Positions 6,459 to 14,460 of a stretch of 25,263 bases of DNA are shown piece after piece. Source of the stretch: Flavobacteriales bacterium UBA7690 (GTDB taxonomy: Bacteria > Bacteroidota > Bacteroidia > Flavobacteriales_F > PHOS-HE28); the NCBI GenBank assembly GCA_002482775.1, contig DLGQ01000051.1, positions 1-25,263 of the forward strand, given 5' to 3'. Position numbers and translations under genes: made by a program. Positions within the stretch are counted from its first letter, which is position 1. The number at the start of each line of letters is the position of its first letter. The notes under the pieces are model-generated. The model saw only the letters and a list, made by a program, of their open reading frames with translations. It was not told where the DNA came from and ran no database searches.

Positions 6459-8753
6459 TTATTGCTTCACGAAGCGCTGGCTGTAGCGAACATCATTGCG
6501 GAACACATCGATGACGTACGGTCCTGCCGAGAGCCCATGCACATCGATCCAGCCGTGCGGTGTGGCATTCCCACTTATCACCGGGCGGCCCAACGCATCA
6601 GAAATGTGGTAGCGCATCATCGAGGTTCCATCCATCCGCAGTTGGACACGGTCGCTGGCCGGGTTCGGTACGAGCTGGAGTGCACGGTCCGCCTCAAGTG
6701 CCTCGATCCTGGCTTCGATGTCCACACTGAACACCGCCGGAGGGGTGATGATGGGTTCGTTGAAATCGAAGACGATGTGTGCGATGTTGCTGATGGTCTC
6801 GCCGTCCACCAGATCGGTCTTGGGAAGCATGCTGAATTTGATGAAGCCATGGCTTCCGGGCTCGTCGCTCGTGCTATCGGGCAGCATGATGTCGTTGTGG
6901 ATCACGTGCAACACACCATCGGCGATGTACCAGTGGTTGGTATGGCTGCTGGCGATGAAGCGCATGGTCTCCCATTGAAGGTCTTCGGAAAGTGTGTCCA
7001 GGATCACCACGCGTTCGGCGAGGTAGGTGCCGGTGTTCTGGAAACGGATGGTGTATTCCAACGGCGTTGTGCCTTCTGCGACCTGCGCCGGTGAAAGCAC
7101 GTTCGGGGTTAGCAGCTTATCGTTCGGGTCGTAGCTGCCCACGACGATGTCCGTGAAGGTGTAGGTGTTGTTCGCTGGTGTTTCGTCCGTGGCGATCGGG
7201 TCCAGGGTGAGCGTGTGTGCGATGGGGATTTCAAGTGCCACGCTTGCTGCCGTGTTCAGGTCCACTAGGATGTGTTGCACGGCACCTACCGCCATGCCCG
7301 GGAAGTTCCACGTAGCCGTGTTGCCGATGAGCGAAGCGGGTGTGATGGAGCTGCCCACCCAGGTCTGGTCGGCATCGAAGGTGAAGCTCACGGCTGCATC
7401 CACGGTGGTGGTGCCGTAGTTCTCGCAGCGCACGTACACCTGGTTGGCGAAACCCGGGCGCGCAACGTCCGCATGCACATGGGCTCGGAGATCCTGGATG
7501 CCGGGGATCAGCGTGACCGCAAAGTCGTTGCCGAGATCGGTGCTTCCCATCACCTGCACATCCGCCGTGTGCTGCGCCGGTGTCATGCTCTGGATGTGCG
7601 GGTAGCCCGTGCCTGCGGTGATGGTGTAGTTCCCCGGCGGTACACCGATCTCCCAACTGCCATCCGCATCAGTATCCACCGAGTTGCCATTGGGCGAGAG
7701 GGTCACCATACCATGTGGTACGGCGGTTTCACCGGCATCGTACAGCCCATCGCCATCACCATCTACGAACACCAGGCCAGCGATGCCGGGGTAGGAGCCG
7801 GGGCATTCGCTGTTGAGGACGGAACAGTAGGTGGCCGTTTGTTCGGTGAGGGGATCGTCAATCCCAGGAGAGAACTGTATTTGACCTAAGGCATCGGGCC
7901 AGTTCGGGAGGCAGGGGGGAGTGAAGTTCATGCTCAAGTTGGCCAATCCATCGGGTAAGGGTTGCAAGCAAAGGTTTAGACCACCGGTGTTCAAGGTGAG
8001 CGATTCCAACGTTTGAGGCCAAGGAGGAAGTGCGGTATTGTAGCCACCGTCTGTCGTAAAGCTAGACAAGTCAGAGGGCCATGACGTAATGGATAGTATC
8101 ATGGAAGAATAGATGGTCATATTGTGTACGGACCATTCGGCAAGGTCTGGTAAATCACCAAAACAACTAAAACAATAGAAATCGGCAATGTGTTGCGCAG
8201 GCTGAGGAAATACGATCTGCTGCATTTGTTCACCCATCAATCTCAACTGCTCTATGTATCCATCTCCATCAAGCTGAATGGAGCCTAGATTATGAAGGGT
8301 GATGGTATTCAAAGTATCGGGCATTGAGGTTATGTGCAGGGAACCGTTCCCAGCAGATGATCCAACATAGATCTGAATGAGTTCCGGGGGGAGCTCGTTC
8401 AACGTAAGCAATCCATCGAATATGGTGATGTAGATCTCTTCTAGTTGAAATGGAAAGTTGGATATCGTCATGTCTGCGTCTCCGGTCATGTAGAGATACT
8501 CCAACGCAGCCAAATGAGCTATCCCTAGGAATTCTATAGAGGTGCCGGTTCCAACGGTCACGAACCATGCGCTATCCACCTCCGCGATCCCCGGATGCAG
8601 CGTATCCATGATGCCACCGGCATCCACGATCCCGGGTATCAACTCGTTCAACAAGTCCCGTTCGACCTGGCTGGGGATGAACACTTGTGTACGCCCTACG
8701 ATCGATACGCAGGCGAACACGAGGAATAAAGCAGCGTAACGTAGCCCGTTCAT
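6459..8753 (-). CDS. T9SS-secreted surface protein with LRR-like region and DUF7619-type domain
   Basis: This is a 764-residue exported protein. The signal peptide is MNGLRYAALFLVFACVSIVG. Residues about 70-300 are a degenerate leucine-rich-repeat-like stretch (repeated LP..L..L, such as LPPELIQIYV, LPDGLANLSM, CLPNWPDALGQI). At about 321-395 there is an SdrD/carboxypeptidase-regulatory-like beta domain with a calcium-type loop, VDGDGDGLYDAGE. At about 410-535 there is a CARDB-like beta region. At about 538-675 there is a DUF7619-like repeat (YDPNDKLLTP, LEYTIRFQNTGT, NIAHIVFDFNEPI). Residues 693-764 are a T9SS type A sorting domain (LVPNPASDRVQL, GLSAGPYVIDVF). The LRR-like part has markedly lower GC than the rest, suggesting a mosaic origin. 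The gene lies head-on between adk and obg. Its target is unknown; adhesion or surface binding is an inference. Confidence 0.85.
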   Translation of the reverse strand: MNGLRYAALFLVFACVSIVGRTQVFIPSQVERDLLNELIPGIVDAGGIMDTLHPGIAEVDSAWFVTVGTGTSIEFLGIAHLAALEYLYMTGDADMTISNFPFQLEEIYITIFDGLLTLNELPPELIQIYVGSSAGNGSLHITSMPDTLNTITLHNLGSIQLDGDGYIEQLRLMGEQMQQIVFPQPAQHIADFYCFSCFGDLPDLAEWSVHNMTIYSSMILSITSWPSDLSSFTTDGGYNTALPPWPQTLESLTLNTGGLNLCLQPLPDGLANLSMNFTPPCLPNWPDALGQIQFSPGIDDPLTEQTATYCSVLNSECPGSYPGIAGLVFVDGDGDGLYDAGETAVPHGMVTLSPNGNSVDTDADGSWEIGVPPGNYTITAGTGYPHIQSMTPAQHTADVQVMGSTDLGNDFAVTLIPGIQDLRAHVHADVARPGFANQVYVRCENYGTTTVDAAVSFTFDADQTWVGSSITPASLIGNTATWNFPGMAVGAVQHILVDLNTAASVALEIPIAHTLTLDPIATDETPANNTYTFTDIVVGSYDPNDKLLTPNVLSPAQVAEGTTPLEYTIRFQNTGTYLAERVVILDTLSEDLQWETMRFIASSHTNHWYIADGVLHVIHNDIMLPDSTSDEPGSHGFIKFSMLPKTDLVDGETISNIAHIVFDFNEPIITPPAVFSVDIEARIEALEADRALQLVPNPASDRVQLRMDGTSMMRYHISDALGRPVISGNATPHGWIDVHGLSAGPYVIDVFRNDVRYSQRFVKQ

Positions 8754-8773
8754 GGCATAAGTGTTTGGGTGTC

Positions 8774-8781
8774 TGAAGGTA
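8774..8781 (-). promoter_or_regulatory. Weak candidate -7 box of the T9SS surface protein gene
   Basis: On the minus strand TACCTTCA lies about 20 bases before the ATG at 8753 and fits TAnnTTTG except at two positions. No TTG at a proper distance was found. The rest of the 137-base divergent region (8754-8890) holds the obg promoter candidate and nothing else recognisable. Confidence 0.2.
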
Positions 8782-8854
8782 GACTGCCGGTAGACGTTCT
8801 GGTTGCTTTCGCTGCTGCCTGCACGGATCCAGTGGCGATCCGCCCGCCATTCAC

Positions 8855-8868
8855 CACCTTTGCGCCCC
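8855..8868 (+). promoter_or_regulatory. Candidate -7 region for the obg operon
   Basis: CACCTTTG matches the TAnnTTTG box at all but the first defined position and is followed by CGCCCC. It is 28 bases before the obg ATG. The 10-base core TTTGCGCCCC is identical to that before the OmpA gene at 13103. No -33 TTG is obvious. Confidence 0.35.
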
Positions 8869-8890
8869 GCGCCAAGGCGGAAAAGACCGC

Positions 8891-9898
8891 ATGAACTTCA
8901 TCGACCACATCCGCATCGAATGCCGCTCCGGCAAAGGGGGCAAGGGCAGCAGCCACCTGCGGCGCGAGAAGTACATGCCCAAGGGCGGGCCCGACGGTGG
9001 CGATGGTGGCCGTGGTGGACACATCATCGTGCGCGGCAATTCCCAGCTCTGGACCCTCTTGCACCTGCGCTACACCAAACACATGATCGCCGAGGATGGC
9101 GAGGTGGGCAGCAGCAACCAATCCAGCGGCCGCAGCGGTGCCGACCAGGTGATCGAACTGCCGTTGGGAACCGTGATCAAGGATGCAGAGACCTTCGAGG
9201 TGATCGGTGAGGTGACCAAGCACGGCGAAGAGCATATCCTCTTCCCCGGTGGCCGCGGTGGCCAAGGCAACCAGCACTTCAAGACCGCTACCAACCAGAC
9301 CCCGCGCTACGCCCAACCCGGCGAACCCGGTATCGAGAAGTGGGTGATCATGGAACTGAAGGTGCTCGCGGATGTGGGCCTTGTCGGTTTCCCCAATGCG
9401 GGCAAGAGCACCCTGCTCAGTGTGGTAACCGCCGCCAAACCGAAGATCGCCGACTACGCCTTCACCACCCTCACACCGAACCTAGGCATCGTGCCGTACC
9501 ACGATGGCAAGAGCTTCGTGATGGCCGATATCCCCGGTATCATCGAAGGGGCTTCCGACGGAAAAGGACTTGGCTTGCGTTTCCTGCGCCACATCGAACG
9601 GAACAGCGTGCTGCTGTTCATGGTACCGGCGGATAGCACGGACATCAAAAAGGATTATAAGATCCTACTGAACGAATTGGAACAGTACTCGCCGGAACTG
9701 TTGGACAAGGATCGGTTGCTCGCCATCACCAAATGCGACATGTTGGACGAGGTGATGATGAAGCAGATGAAGAAGGAACTGCCCAAGAAAGTGGATCACG
9801 TGATGATCAGCAGCGTGGCGCAGACCGGCTTGGACGAGCTGAAGGAAAAGCTCTGGAAGAAACTGCACGGCACGTTCCCGGCTGATAAAGTGGAATAG
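8891..9898 (+). CDS. obg: GTPase Obg (ribosome-associated)
   Basis: This 335-residue cytoplasmic GTPase is linked in the family to large ribosomal subunit maturation and growth control. Residues 1 to about 158 are the glycine-rich Obg fold (CRSGKGGKGS, GGPDGGDGGRGG, FPGGRGGQGN). The G domain follows with G1 GFPNAGKST (166-174), G3 DIPG (213-216), G4 TKCD (280-283) and G5 SSVAQTG (307-313). There is no C-terminal OCT domain, as expected at this length. The ATG at 8891 begins MNFIDHIRIECRSGKGG, the normal Obg N-terminus. It is the first gene of a four- or five-gene plus-strand run; the next ATG is 6 bases after its stop. Confidence 0.97.
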   Translation: MNFIDHIRIECRSGKGGKGSSHLRREKYMPKGGPDGGDGGRGGHIIVRGNSQLWTLLHLRYTKHMIAEDGEVGSSNQSSGRSGADQVIELPLGTVIKDAETFEVIGEVTKHGEEHILFPGGRGGQGNQHFKTATNQTPRYAQPGEPGIEKWVIMELKVLADVGLVGFPNAGKSTLLSVVTAAKPKIADYAFTTLTPNLGIVPYHDGKSFVMADIPGIIEGASDGKGLGLRFLRHIERNSVLLFMVPADSTDIKKDYKILLNELEQYSPELLDKDRLLAITKCDMLDEVMMKQMKKELPKKVDHVMISSVAQTGLDELKEKLWKKLHGTFPADKVE

Positions 9899-9904
9899 GT
9901 CCCC

Positions 9905-10483
9905 ATGGAAAGCCTGGAAGCCCTCGATCGTTCGGCCTTCCTGGCGGTGAACGGCTGGCATGCGCCGTGGGCCGATGGACCCATGCTCCTGGTGAGCGAG
10001 ATGTTCACCTGGTTCCCGCTCTACCTCTTCTTCTTCTTCCTGATCCAACGCCGGTTCGGCTGGCGCGGACTGTGGTGGGCCATCCCGGTGCTTGGCCTCA
10101 TGATCCTGTGCAGCGACAAAGGTTCCGTGCTGCTTTTCAAAGAGACCGTTCAACGCCTTCGGCCCTGCCATGAACCAACGCTGCAAGGTCTTGTGCATTT
10201 GGTGAAGGACGGTTGCGGTGGTCTTTATGGATTCGTCTCATCGCATGCCAGCAACCACTTCGCCATCGCGCTCTTCATGATCGGTGTGCTTGGCGGAACG
10301 CCGCGCTGGGCCATTCCGCTGTTGATCCTTTGGGCGGCGCTGATCTGCTACAGCCGCGTGTACCTCGGTGTGCATTATCCGGGTGATGTCTTCGTGGGCG
10401 GGCTTTTCGGCGCATGCATCGGGATCCTCTTCGCCGTGCTTTTCCGGCGGATCATCCAACACTTCACAACGGCAAGAGCATGA
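9905..10483 (+). CDS. PAP2-family membrane phosphatase
   Basis: This 192-residue membrane protein has the three type 2 phosphatidic acid phosphatase motifs: KETVQRLRP (79-87), SSHASNHFA (112-120, catalytic H114) and SRVYLGVHYPGDV (150-162, with R151, H157, D161). Several hydrophobic segments (about 25-48, 55-75, 118-150, 163-182) fit the family's membrane bundle with the active site facing the periplasm. The likely substrate is a lipid phosphate or pyrophosphate, for example undecaprenyl pyrophosphate, but the sequence does not decide this. The stop TGA overlaps the crcB ATG by four bases (ATGA at 10480-10483), so translation is probably coupled. Confidence 0.9.
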   Translation: MESLEALDRSAFLAVNGWHAPWADGPMLLVSEMFTWFPLYLFFFFLIQRRFGWRGLWWAIPVLGLMILCSDKGSVLLFKETVQRLRPCHEPTLQGLVHLVKDGCGGLYGFVSSHASNHFAIALFMIGVLGGTPRWAIPLLILWAALICYSRVYLGVHYPGDVFVGGLFGACIGILFAVLFRRIIQHFTTARA

Positions 10484-10848
10484 ATCTCTGGCTTGCGGTC
10501 TTCCTGGGCGGTGGTGCGGGCAGTGTGGTCCGCTACGCGATCAGCCAAGTGTTCCATCGCATCGAGGTGAAAGGAGCGTTCCCGTGGGCCACGCTCTCGG
10601 CTAACGTGCTGGCGACGGCCATCCTCGCATGGTTGATCCTGCGCTTCGAGGTGCACGCGCAAGGCAAGGAACACTGGCGGGCCTTGTTGGCGATCGGCTT
10701 CTGCGGCGGTTTCAGCACGCTCAGCACGTTCAGCTTCGAGAATTTCCAACTGCTGCGCGATGGCTTCATCGGCTATGCGCTGTTGAACATCTTCATCAGT
10801 GTGGGAGCGGGTATCCTGCTCTTCTACTTCTTCGCACGCTCCGCATGA
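10480..10848 (+). CDS. crcB: Fluoride channel CrcB/FluC
   Basis: This 122-residue inner membrane protein exports fluoride; family members work as antiparallel homodimers. Visible signatures are GGGAGSVVRY near the N-terminus (10-19), N42 in the second helix (SANVLAT, where the usual following glycine is alanine) and GFCGGFSTLSTFSFE (73-87), the conserved phenylalanine/threonine pore and sodium-site segment. Four hydrophobic helices are visible. It starts inside the PAP2 stop and its own stop overlaps the start of the alkaline phosphatase gene (ATGA 10845-10848). I see no fluoride riboswitch; there is no leader space because the gene is internal to the operon. It is a single copy here, so a homodimer is expected. 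Confidence 0.93.
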   Translation: MNLWLAVFLGGGAGSVVRYAISQVFHRIEVKGAFPWATLSANVLATAILAWLILRFEVHAQGKEHWRALLAIGFCGGFSTLSTFSFENFQLLRDGFIGYALLNIFISVGAGILLFYFFARSA

Positions 10849-12542
10849 AAACGGTATTCATCTCTTCGTTCTTCGCACTGGCTGCAACGTTCTCCGCTGC
10901 GGCACAGGCACGCATGAAACCGCTTCCGGCCAAACCGCCAGTGGCCACCGCACCTGCATGGGCCACGCCGCCGAAGCTGGTGGTGGGCATCGTGGTGGAT
11001 CAGATGCGGACGGATTACATCTACCGCTACTGGGAGAATTTCGGCGAGGGAGGTTTCAAACGCCTGGTACGCGAAGGCTCGTTCCAACGTGACGCGCATT
11101 TCGACTACATGCCCACACAAACGGCACCCGGCCATGCCAGCGTGTACACGGGAACAACGCCCATGCACCACGGCATCGTTGCCAACGATATGTTCGTCCC
11201 CAGCACTGGAAAGGATATCTACTGTGTGCAGGATGATGCGGTGACCGGCGTTGGTGGGACCGGTTACAAAGGCCAGCGTTCACCCTTGAATTTGTTGAGC
11301 ACCACCCTCAGCGACGAGATCGAACGACGGACGGATGGCAAGTCCAAGACCATCGGCATCGCCATGAAGGACCGGGGTGCCATCCTGCCCATCGGCCGCA
11401 CAGGCGATGCCGCCTATTGGTTCTTCGAAGGCACGGATGGATACTTCGCCACCAGCACATGGTACATGAAGGAACTTCCGCAATGGGTGAAGGATTTCAA
11501 CGGCCAGAGGCTTCCGCAGAAGTACTTGTCAAGCCCCTGGGAACCGCTGTTGCCGAAGGAGCGTTACCACACGCCGGTGCCTGACGACAATCCGTACGAG
11601 GAGCCGCTCGCAGGATCGGCGAAGGCCACACTTCCATTGGATGTGAAGGCGATGTACGAGGCGGCGGGACGCAGCACCGTGCTGCTGCGATTCATCCCCG
11701 CGAGCAATTCCTACACCACGGACTTCGCATTGGCGGCTCTGAAGGCGGAAGGGTTGGGACAGGATGCGCACACCGACCTGCTCGCTGTGAGCTACGGCGC
11801 ACCGGACGAGATCGGCCATGAGATGGGACCACGTTCCATGGAGGTGGAGGATATGTACCTGCGTTTGGACCTAGAACTCGCACGCTTGTTCTCCGCCGCG
11901 GATCTGCAAGTGGGTAAAGGCAACTATACCGTTTTCCTAACGGCGGACCATGCGGCGGTGGACGTGCCCGCATACCTGCGCGACCAGCAGGGCAGTGCTG
12001 GCTACGTGGATATGCCCGGGATCGTGGACCTGGTGAACGCGACGTTGACGCAGCGATACGGCCAAGGGAAGTGGGTGCGCAAACGCATCAAGCAACAACT
12101 CTTCCTCAGCGATTCGTTGATCGCTGCCAACAAGCTGGACCGGGTAGAAGTGCAACGCGTTGTAGCGGATGTCCTGTTGGAACACCCACTGATCGCTGAT
12201 GCAATCACCGCATCGGATCTCGCGCGCACCACGTTCCCGACCGGCATCCGCAACAGCATCCAACGCGGGTACATGCCTATGCGCGGTGGCGATGTGTGTT
12301 TCGTAACACGACCTGGCTACCTATCCACCTACCCCGGCATGTCCGAGCGAGGCACCGATCATGGATCACCGTGGACCTACGACACCCATGTGCCTGTGCT
12401 GATGATGGGAGCGGGGATCAAGCCCGGAGAAGTGGTGCGCCGTACGTCGATCACCGATATCGTACCCACCATTTCCATGATCGTGGGCTGTGCCTTGCCG
12501 GATGCCGCAGTGGGACAGGCGGTTCCCGAGGTGCTACGGTGA
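10845..12542 (+). CDS. pafA: PafA-type alkaline phosphatase, periplasmic
   Basis: The 565-residue exported phosphomonoesterase belongs to the calcium-tolerant Bacteroidota PafA type. I chose ATG 10845 because it begins MKTVFISSFFALAATFSAAA, a signal peptide ending near AQA. A longer frame upstream only reads through crcB. The full PafA active site is present: D52 (VVDQM), nucleophile T93 (TQTAPGH), N114, K175 and R177 (MKDRGAI), D321 and H325 (PDEIGHE), D368 and H369 (TADHA), and H506 (DHGSP). The spacings match those I recall for the Elizabethkingia enzyme with constant offsets of 13-20. It probably releases phosphate from organic phosphates in the periplasm. It is coupled to crcB by a 4-base overlap. 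Confidence 0.92.
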   Translation: MKTVFISSFFALAATFSAAAQARMKPLPAKPPVATAPAWATPPKLVVGIVVDQMRTDYIYRYWENFGEGGFKRLVREGSFQRDAHFDYMPTQTAPGHASVYTGTTPMHHGIVANDMFVPSTGKDIYCVQDDAVTGVGGTGYKGQRSPLNLLSTTLSDEIERRTDGKSKTIGIAMKDRGAILPIGRTGDAAYWFFEGTDGYFATSTWYMKELPQWVKDFNGQRLPQKYLSSPWEPLLPKERYHTPVPDDNPYEEPLAGSAKATLPLDVKAMYEAAGRSTVLLRFIPASNSYTTDFALAALKAEGLGQDAHTDLLAVSYGAPDEIGHEMGPRSMEVEDMYLRLDLELARLFSAADLQVGKGNYTVFLTADHAAVDVPAYLRDQQGSAGYVDMPGIVDLVNATLTQRYGQGKWVRKRIKQQLFLSDSLIAANKLDRVEVQRVVADVLLEHPLIADAITASDLARTTFPTGIRNSIQRGYMPMRGGDVCFVTRPGYLSTYPGMSERGTDHGSPWTYDTHVPVLMMGAGIKPGEVVRRTSITDIVPTISMIVGCALPDAAVGQAVPEVLR

Positions 12543-12557
12543 TCGGCGTTGTTCACA

Positions 12558-12583
12558 CCGGTTGTTGAGATCCGAGCAACCGG
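12558..12583 (+). terminator. Hairpin after pafA, terminator-like but without a U-tract
   Basis: CCGGTTG (12558-12564) pairs with CAACCGG (12577-12583) around a 12-base loop, 16 bases after the pafA stop. No run of T follows, so it may be a weak terminator, an mRNA-stabilising stem, or chance. Confidence 0.35.
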
Positions 12584-12621
12584 CCGCGCGGTAGGTCGTC
12601 TTTCAGGCAGTAGATTTCGGC

Positions 12622-13044
12622 ATGTTAGCGTGGGAGAAACCAGCCTTTGATCAGCCTTTCGAGCTGTGGCGTGAAGAAGGCGTGCTGCACCTCGTGCTGG
12701 CGATAGGCGCCCATGTGCAGATCGCGCATATGAAGGAGTTCATCCGGCTGGTGGCCGCCATGGACCGCAGTGGCCAAGCACCCGTTATGATCGAATACCC
12801 CGAGCATGTGGCGGTGGACGAACGGGCACGTGCATTGCTCCGCCGTGTCTGTGGCGCGCATGGCCATCCCGTGGCGCTCTTCGCACCTCACCACAGCAGC
12901 CGCGCCCAAGCCGAATTGTTCAAGCATGTGGAACGGCCAGCCTTCCCGTTCCGGGTCTTCGACGTGCGTGATGTGGCTTACCGCTGGGCCCGGGAGCGAC
13001 GCCAGATGAGCGCGTTGCTCCAATCCGCCGACAAGGATCGTTGA
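12622..13044 (+). CDS. DUF7793/STAS-like small protein
   Basis: This 140-residue protein has no signal peptide or membrane segment. The layout resembles the Bacteroidota DUF7793 or STAS/SpoIIAA-like fold: a first beta strand GVLHLVLAIGAHVQI, then a helix (HMKEFIRLVAAMD), then PVMIEYPEHVAVDERARALLRR (the strand-then-helix that ends in the core site), then PVALFAPHHSSRAQAELF and finally FPFRVFDVRDVAYRWARE. Relatives usually have an Asp after the central strand (VDIRG); here it is EYPEH. The function is unknown. It follows pafA by 79 bases with a hairpin between, so it could be a separate transcript. Confidence 0.65.
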   Translation: MLAWEKPAFDQPFELWREEGVLHLVLAIGAHVQIAHMKEFIRLVAAMDRSGQAPVMIEYPEHVAVDERARALLRRVCGAHGHPVALFAPHHSSRAQAELFKHVERPAFPFRVFDVRDVAYRWARERRQMSALLQSADKDR

Positions 13045-13072
13045 GATCTTTCCCGCGCCAGCACTGGACTTG

Positions 13073-13100
13073 CGTCTAGTTGCCGTCTAGTTTGCGCCCC
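13073..13100 (+). promoter_or_regulatory. Candidate promoter with tandem 9-base repeat before the OmpA gene
   Basis: CGTCTAGTT occurs at 13073-13081 and again at 13084-13092, an 11-base period. The second copy runs into TTTGCGCCCC (13091-13100), the same 10 bases as before obg. The ATG at 13103 follows almost at once, so a transcript starting here would have next to no leader. The -7 box itself (CTAGTTTG) is a poor match. Confidence 0.25.
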
Positions 13101-13102
13101 GA

Positions 13103-14452
13103 ATGTCGCGTTGGCCTTCCATAGTCCTCTTGTGCGCCCTGTTCGTTGAGTCCGGCCGGTCGGCTGCGGGTCAAGCCACGTTGCAACTCACCGGAGAAAG
13201 CACAGGAGCCAACGTCATCGTACAAGGCACCTCGGACGACCCCGAGGCGCCCACGCCGCTTTTCCAAGCGATCTGGCGCGGAGTTCCGGGTGCCACTGCC
13301 GTGTTCCAGATCCAACGTACCGCAGCGCCGGATGAGAAGAACCGGTTGATGCTGGATCGTTTGATGGAGGCCGGGATCGGTGCGTACCTGGATGCGCGTG
13401 TGCATTTCACCAAGCAGGGTGTGCTTAGCGATCTGCCCAGTGCGCAACTCGCCGAAGAGATCGATGCCATGGTGAAGGCAGCTGCCGAGGACATGGGTGT
13501 GCCCAACGCCTTCCAAGGGTTGAGCGATCCCACGCGGATGCAGCTCTCGCGCCTCACGCACATCGATTGGAGCCAGGCCGCGAACGGCGTGGATGCCGGT
13601 GAAGACCAGGACAAATACCTCGCGATCTACTACTATGTCCGCAGTCAACGCGAAGAACTCGAGCGCCAGCTGCGCGCCGATCTTTTGCCCCTGGCGAGCG
13701 TTCCGGTGTTGGGCACGAGCGCCGCTGAACCCGGTTCGCAAGTGCGCATCAATTCCACCTGCGGCACCGTGTTCGATGAGGAGAATTACCTCTGTGCCCT
13801 CGATCTTCAACTGGCCGACTCCGGTGGTGGCGCCATCGATCCCGAACTGGGCGAGCGCCTGATGCAGGCCATGGCCGAACGGGGCACTGCACCCGAAGCC
13901 GATACCCCGGTGGTACAACAGAAGATCCGCAAACGCGATCGGTGGTTGAAGTCCGAATTGGATGCCATCAACGACCGCATCGATCACATGGATCAACGAC
14001 GCGAGTTGTGGGAGATCCGTGATCGAATGGAAGATATCGAGGACCGCCTCGCTGGGCTGCAACTGGATATCGAAGAGGTGAAGACCGGCACCGGCATGGG
14101 CGGTGACAACCCTTCGGCGGAATTGAGCGAACTGGTGGGCCGCAACATCACCGTACGGTTCCCACGCAACTCCACACAGCTTAGCGCGGAATACCGCGTG
14201 CTGCTCAATGAAGTGTTCGAGCAGCTGGCACGTTCTCCCGAGCACCGCGTATTGGTCACCGGCTACAGCGACCGCAGCGGGGATAGCAACGCGAACCTGT
14301 ACTTGAGCGAACAACGTGCGAAGGCCGTACGCAACTACCTCTTACAACGCGGTGTGCCCGGCGATCGCCTGATGGTGAACTACTACGGAGATAGCCGCAG
14401 TACCGGCCGCGACCCCAGCGAACGTCGCGTGGAAGTGGAGTGGATCCACTGA
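13103..14452 (+). CDS. Exported coiled-coil protein with C-terminal OmpA domain
   Basis: This is a 449-residue protein. The signal peptide is MSRWPSIVLLCALFVESGRSAAG. Residues about 25-255 match no family I recognise. About 265-340 are strongly charged and heptad-like (KRDRWLKSELDAINDRID, then RDRMEDIEDRLAGLQLDIEE), a coiled coil. About 350-449 are an OmpA/MotB peptidoglycan-binding domain: ITVRFPRNSTQLSAEYRVLL, VLVTGYSDRSGDSNANLYLS, QRAKAVRNYLLQRGVP and SERRVEVEW with the binding Asp and Arg. It probably bridges outer membrane or periplasm to peptidoglycan. Its stop is only 8 bases from the stop of the convergent kinase gene at 14461. Confidence 0.85.
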   Translation: MSRWPSIVLLCALFVESGRSAAGQATLQLTGESTGANVIVQGTSDDPEAPTPLFQAIWRGVPGATAVFQIQRTAAPDEKNRLMLDRLMEAGIGAYLDARVHFTKQGVLSDLPSAQLAEEIDAMVKAAAEDMGVPNAFQGLSDPTRMQLSRLTHIDWSQAANGVDAGEDQDKYLAIYYYVRSQREELERQLRADLLPLASVPVLGTSAAEPGSQVRINSTCGTVFDEENYLCALDLQLADSGGGAIDPELGERLMQAMAERGTAPEADTPVVQQKIRKRDRWLKSELDAINDRIDHMDQRRELWEIRDRMEDIEDRLAGLQLDIEEVKTGTGMGGDNPSAELSELVGRNITVRFPRNSTQLSAEYRVLLNEVFEQLARSPEHRVLVTGYSDRSGDSNANLYLSEQRAKAVRNYLLQRGVPGDRLMVNYYGDSRSTGRDPSERRVEVEWIH

Positions 14453-14460
14453 AGAACGCG

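Noticed and set aside
10380..10480. Possible fluoride riboswitch before crcB
   Set aside because: The space is PAP2 coding sequence with an ATGA overlap. I see no pseudoknot-type aptamer motif and no leader.
10629..10844. Extended N-terminus for the alkaline phosphatase
   Set aside because: It reads through crcB in another frame. The ATG at 10845 gives a signal peptide and a 4-base overlap with the crcB stop.
13076..14314. A 412-codon open frame antisense to the OmpA/coiled-coil gene
   Set aside because: The plus-strand frame has a signal peptide and a clear OmpA domain. The antisense frame is low-complexity His/Gly/Val-rich sequence, typical of the mirror of GC-rich codons.
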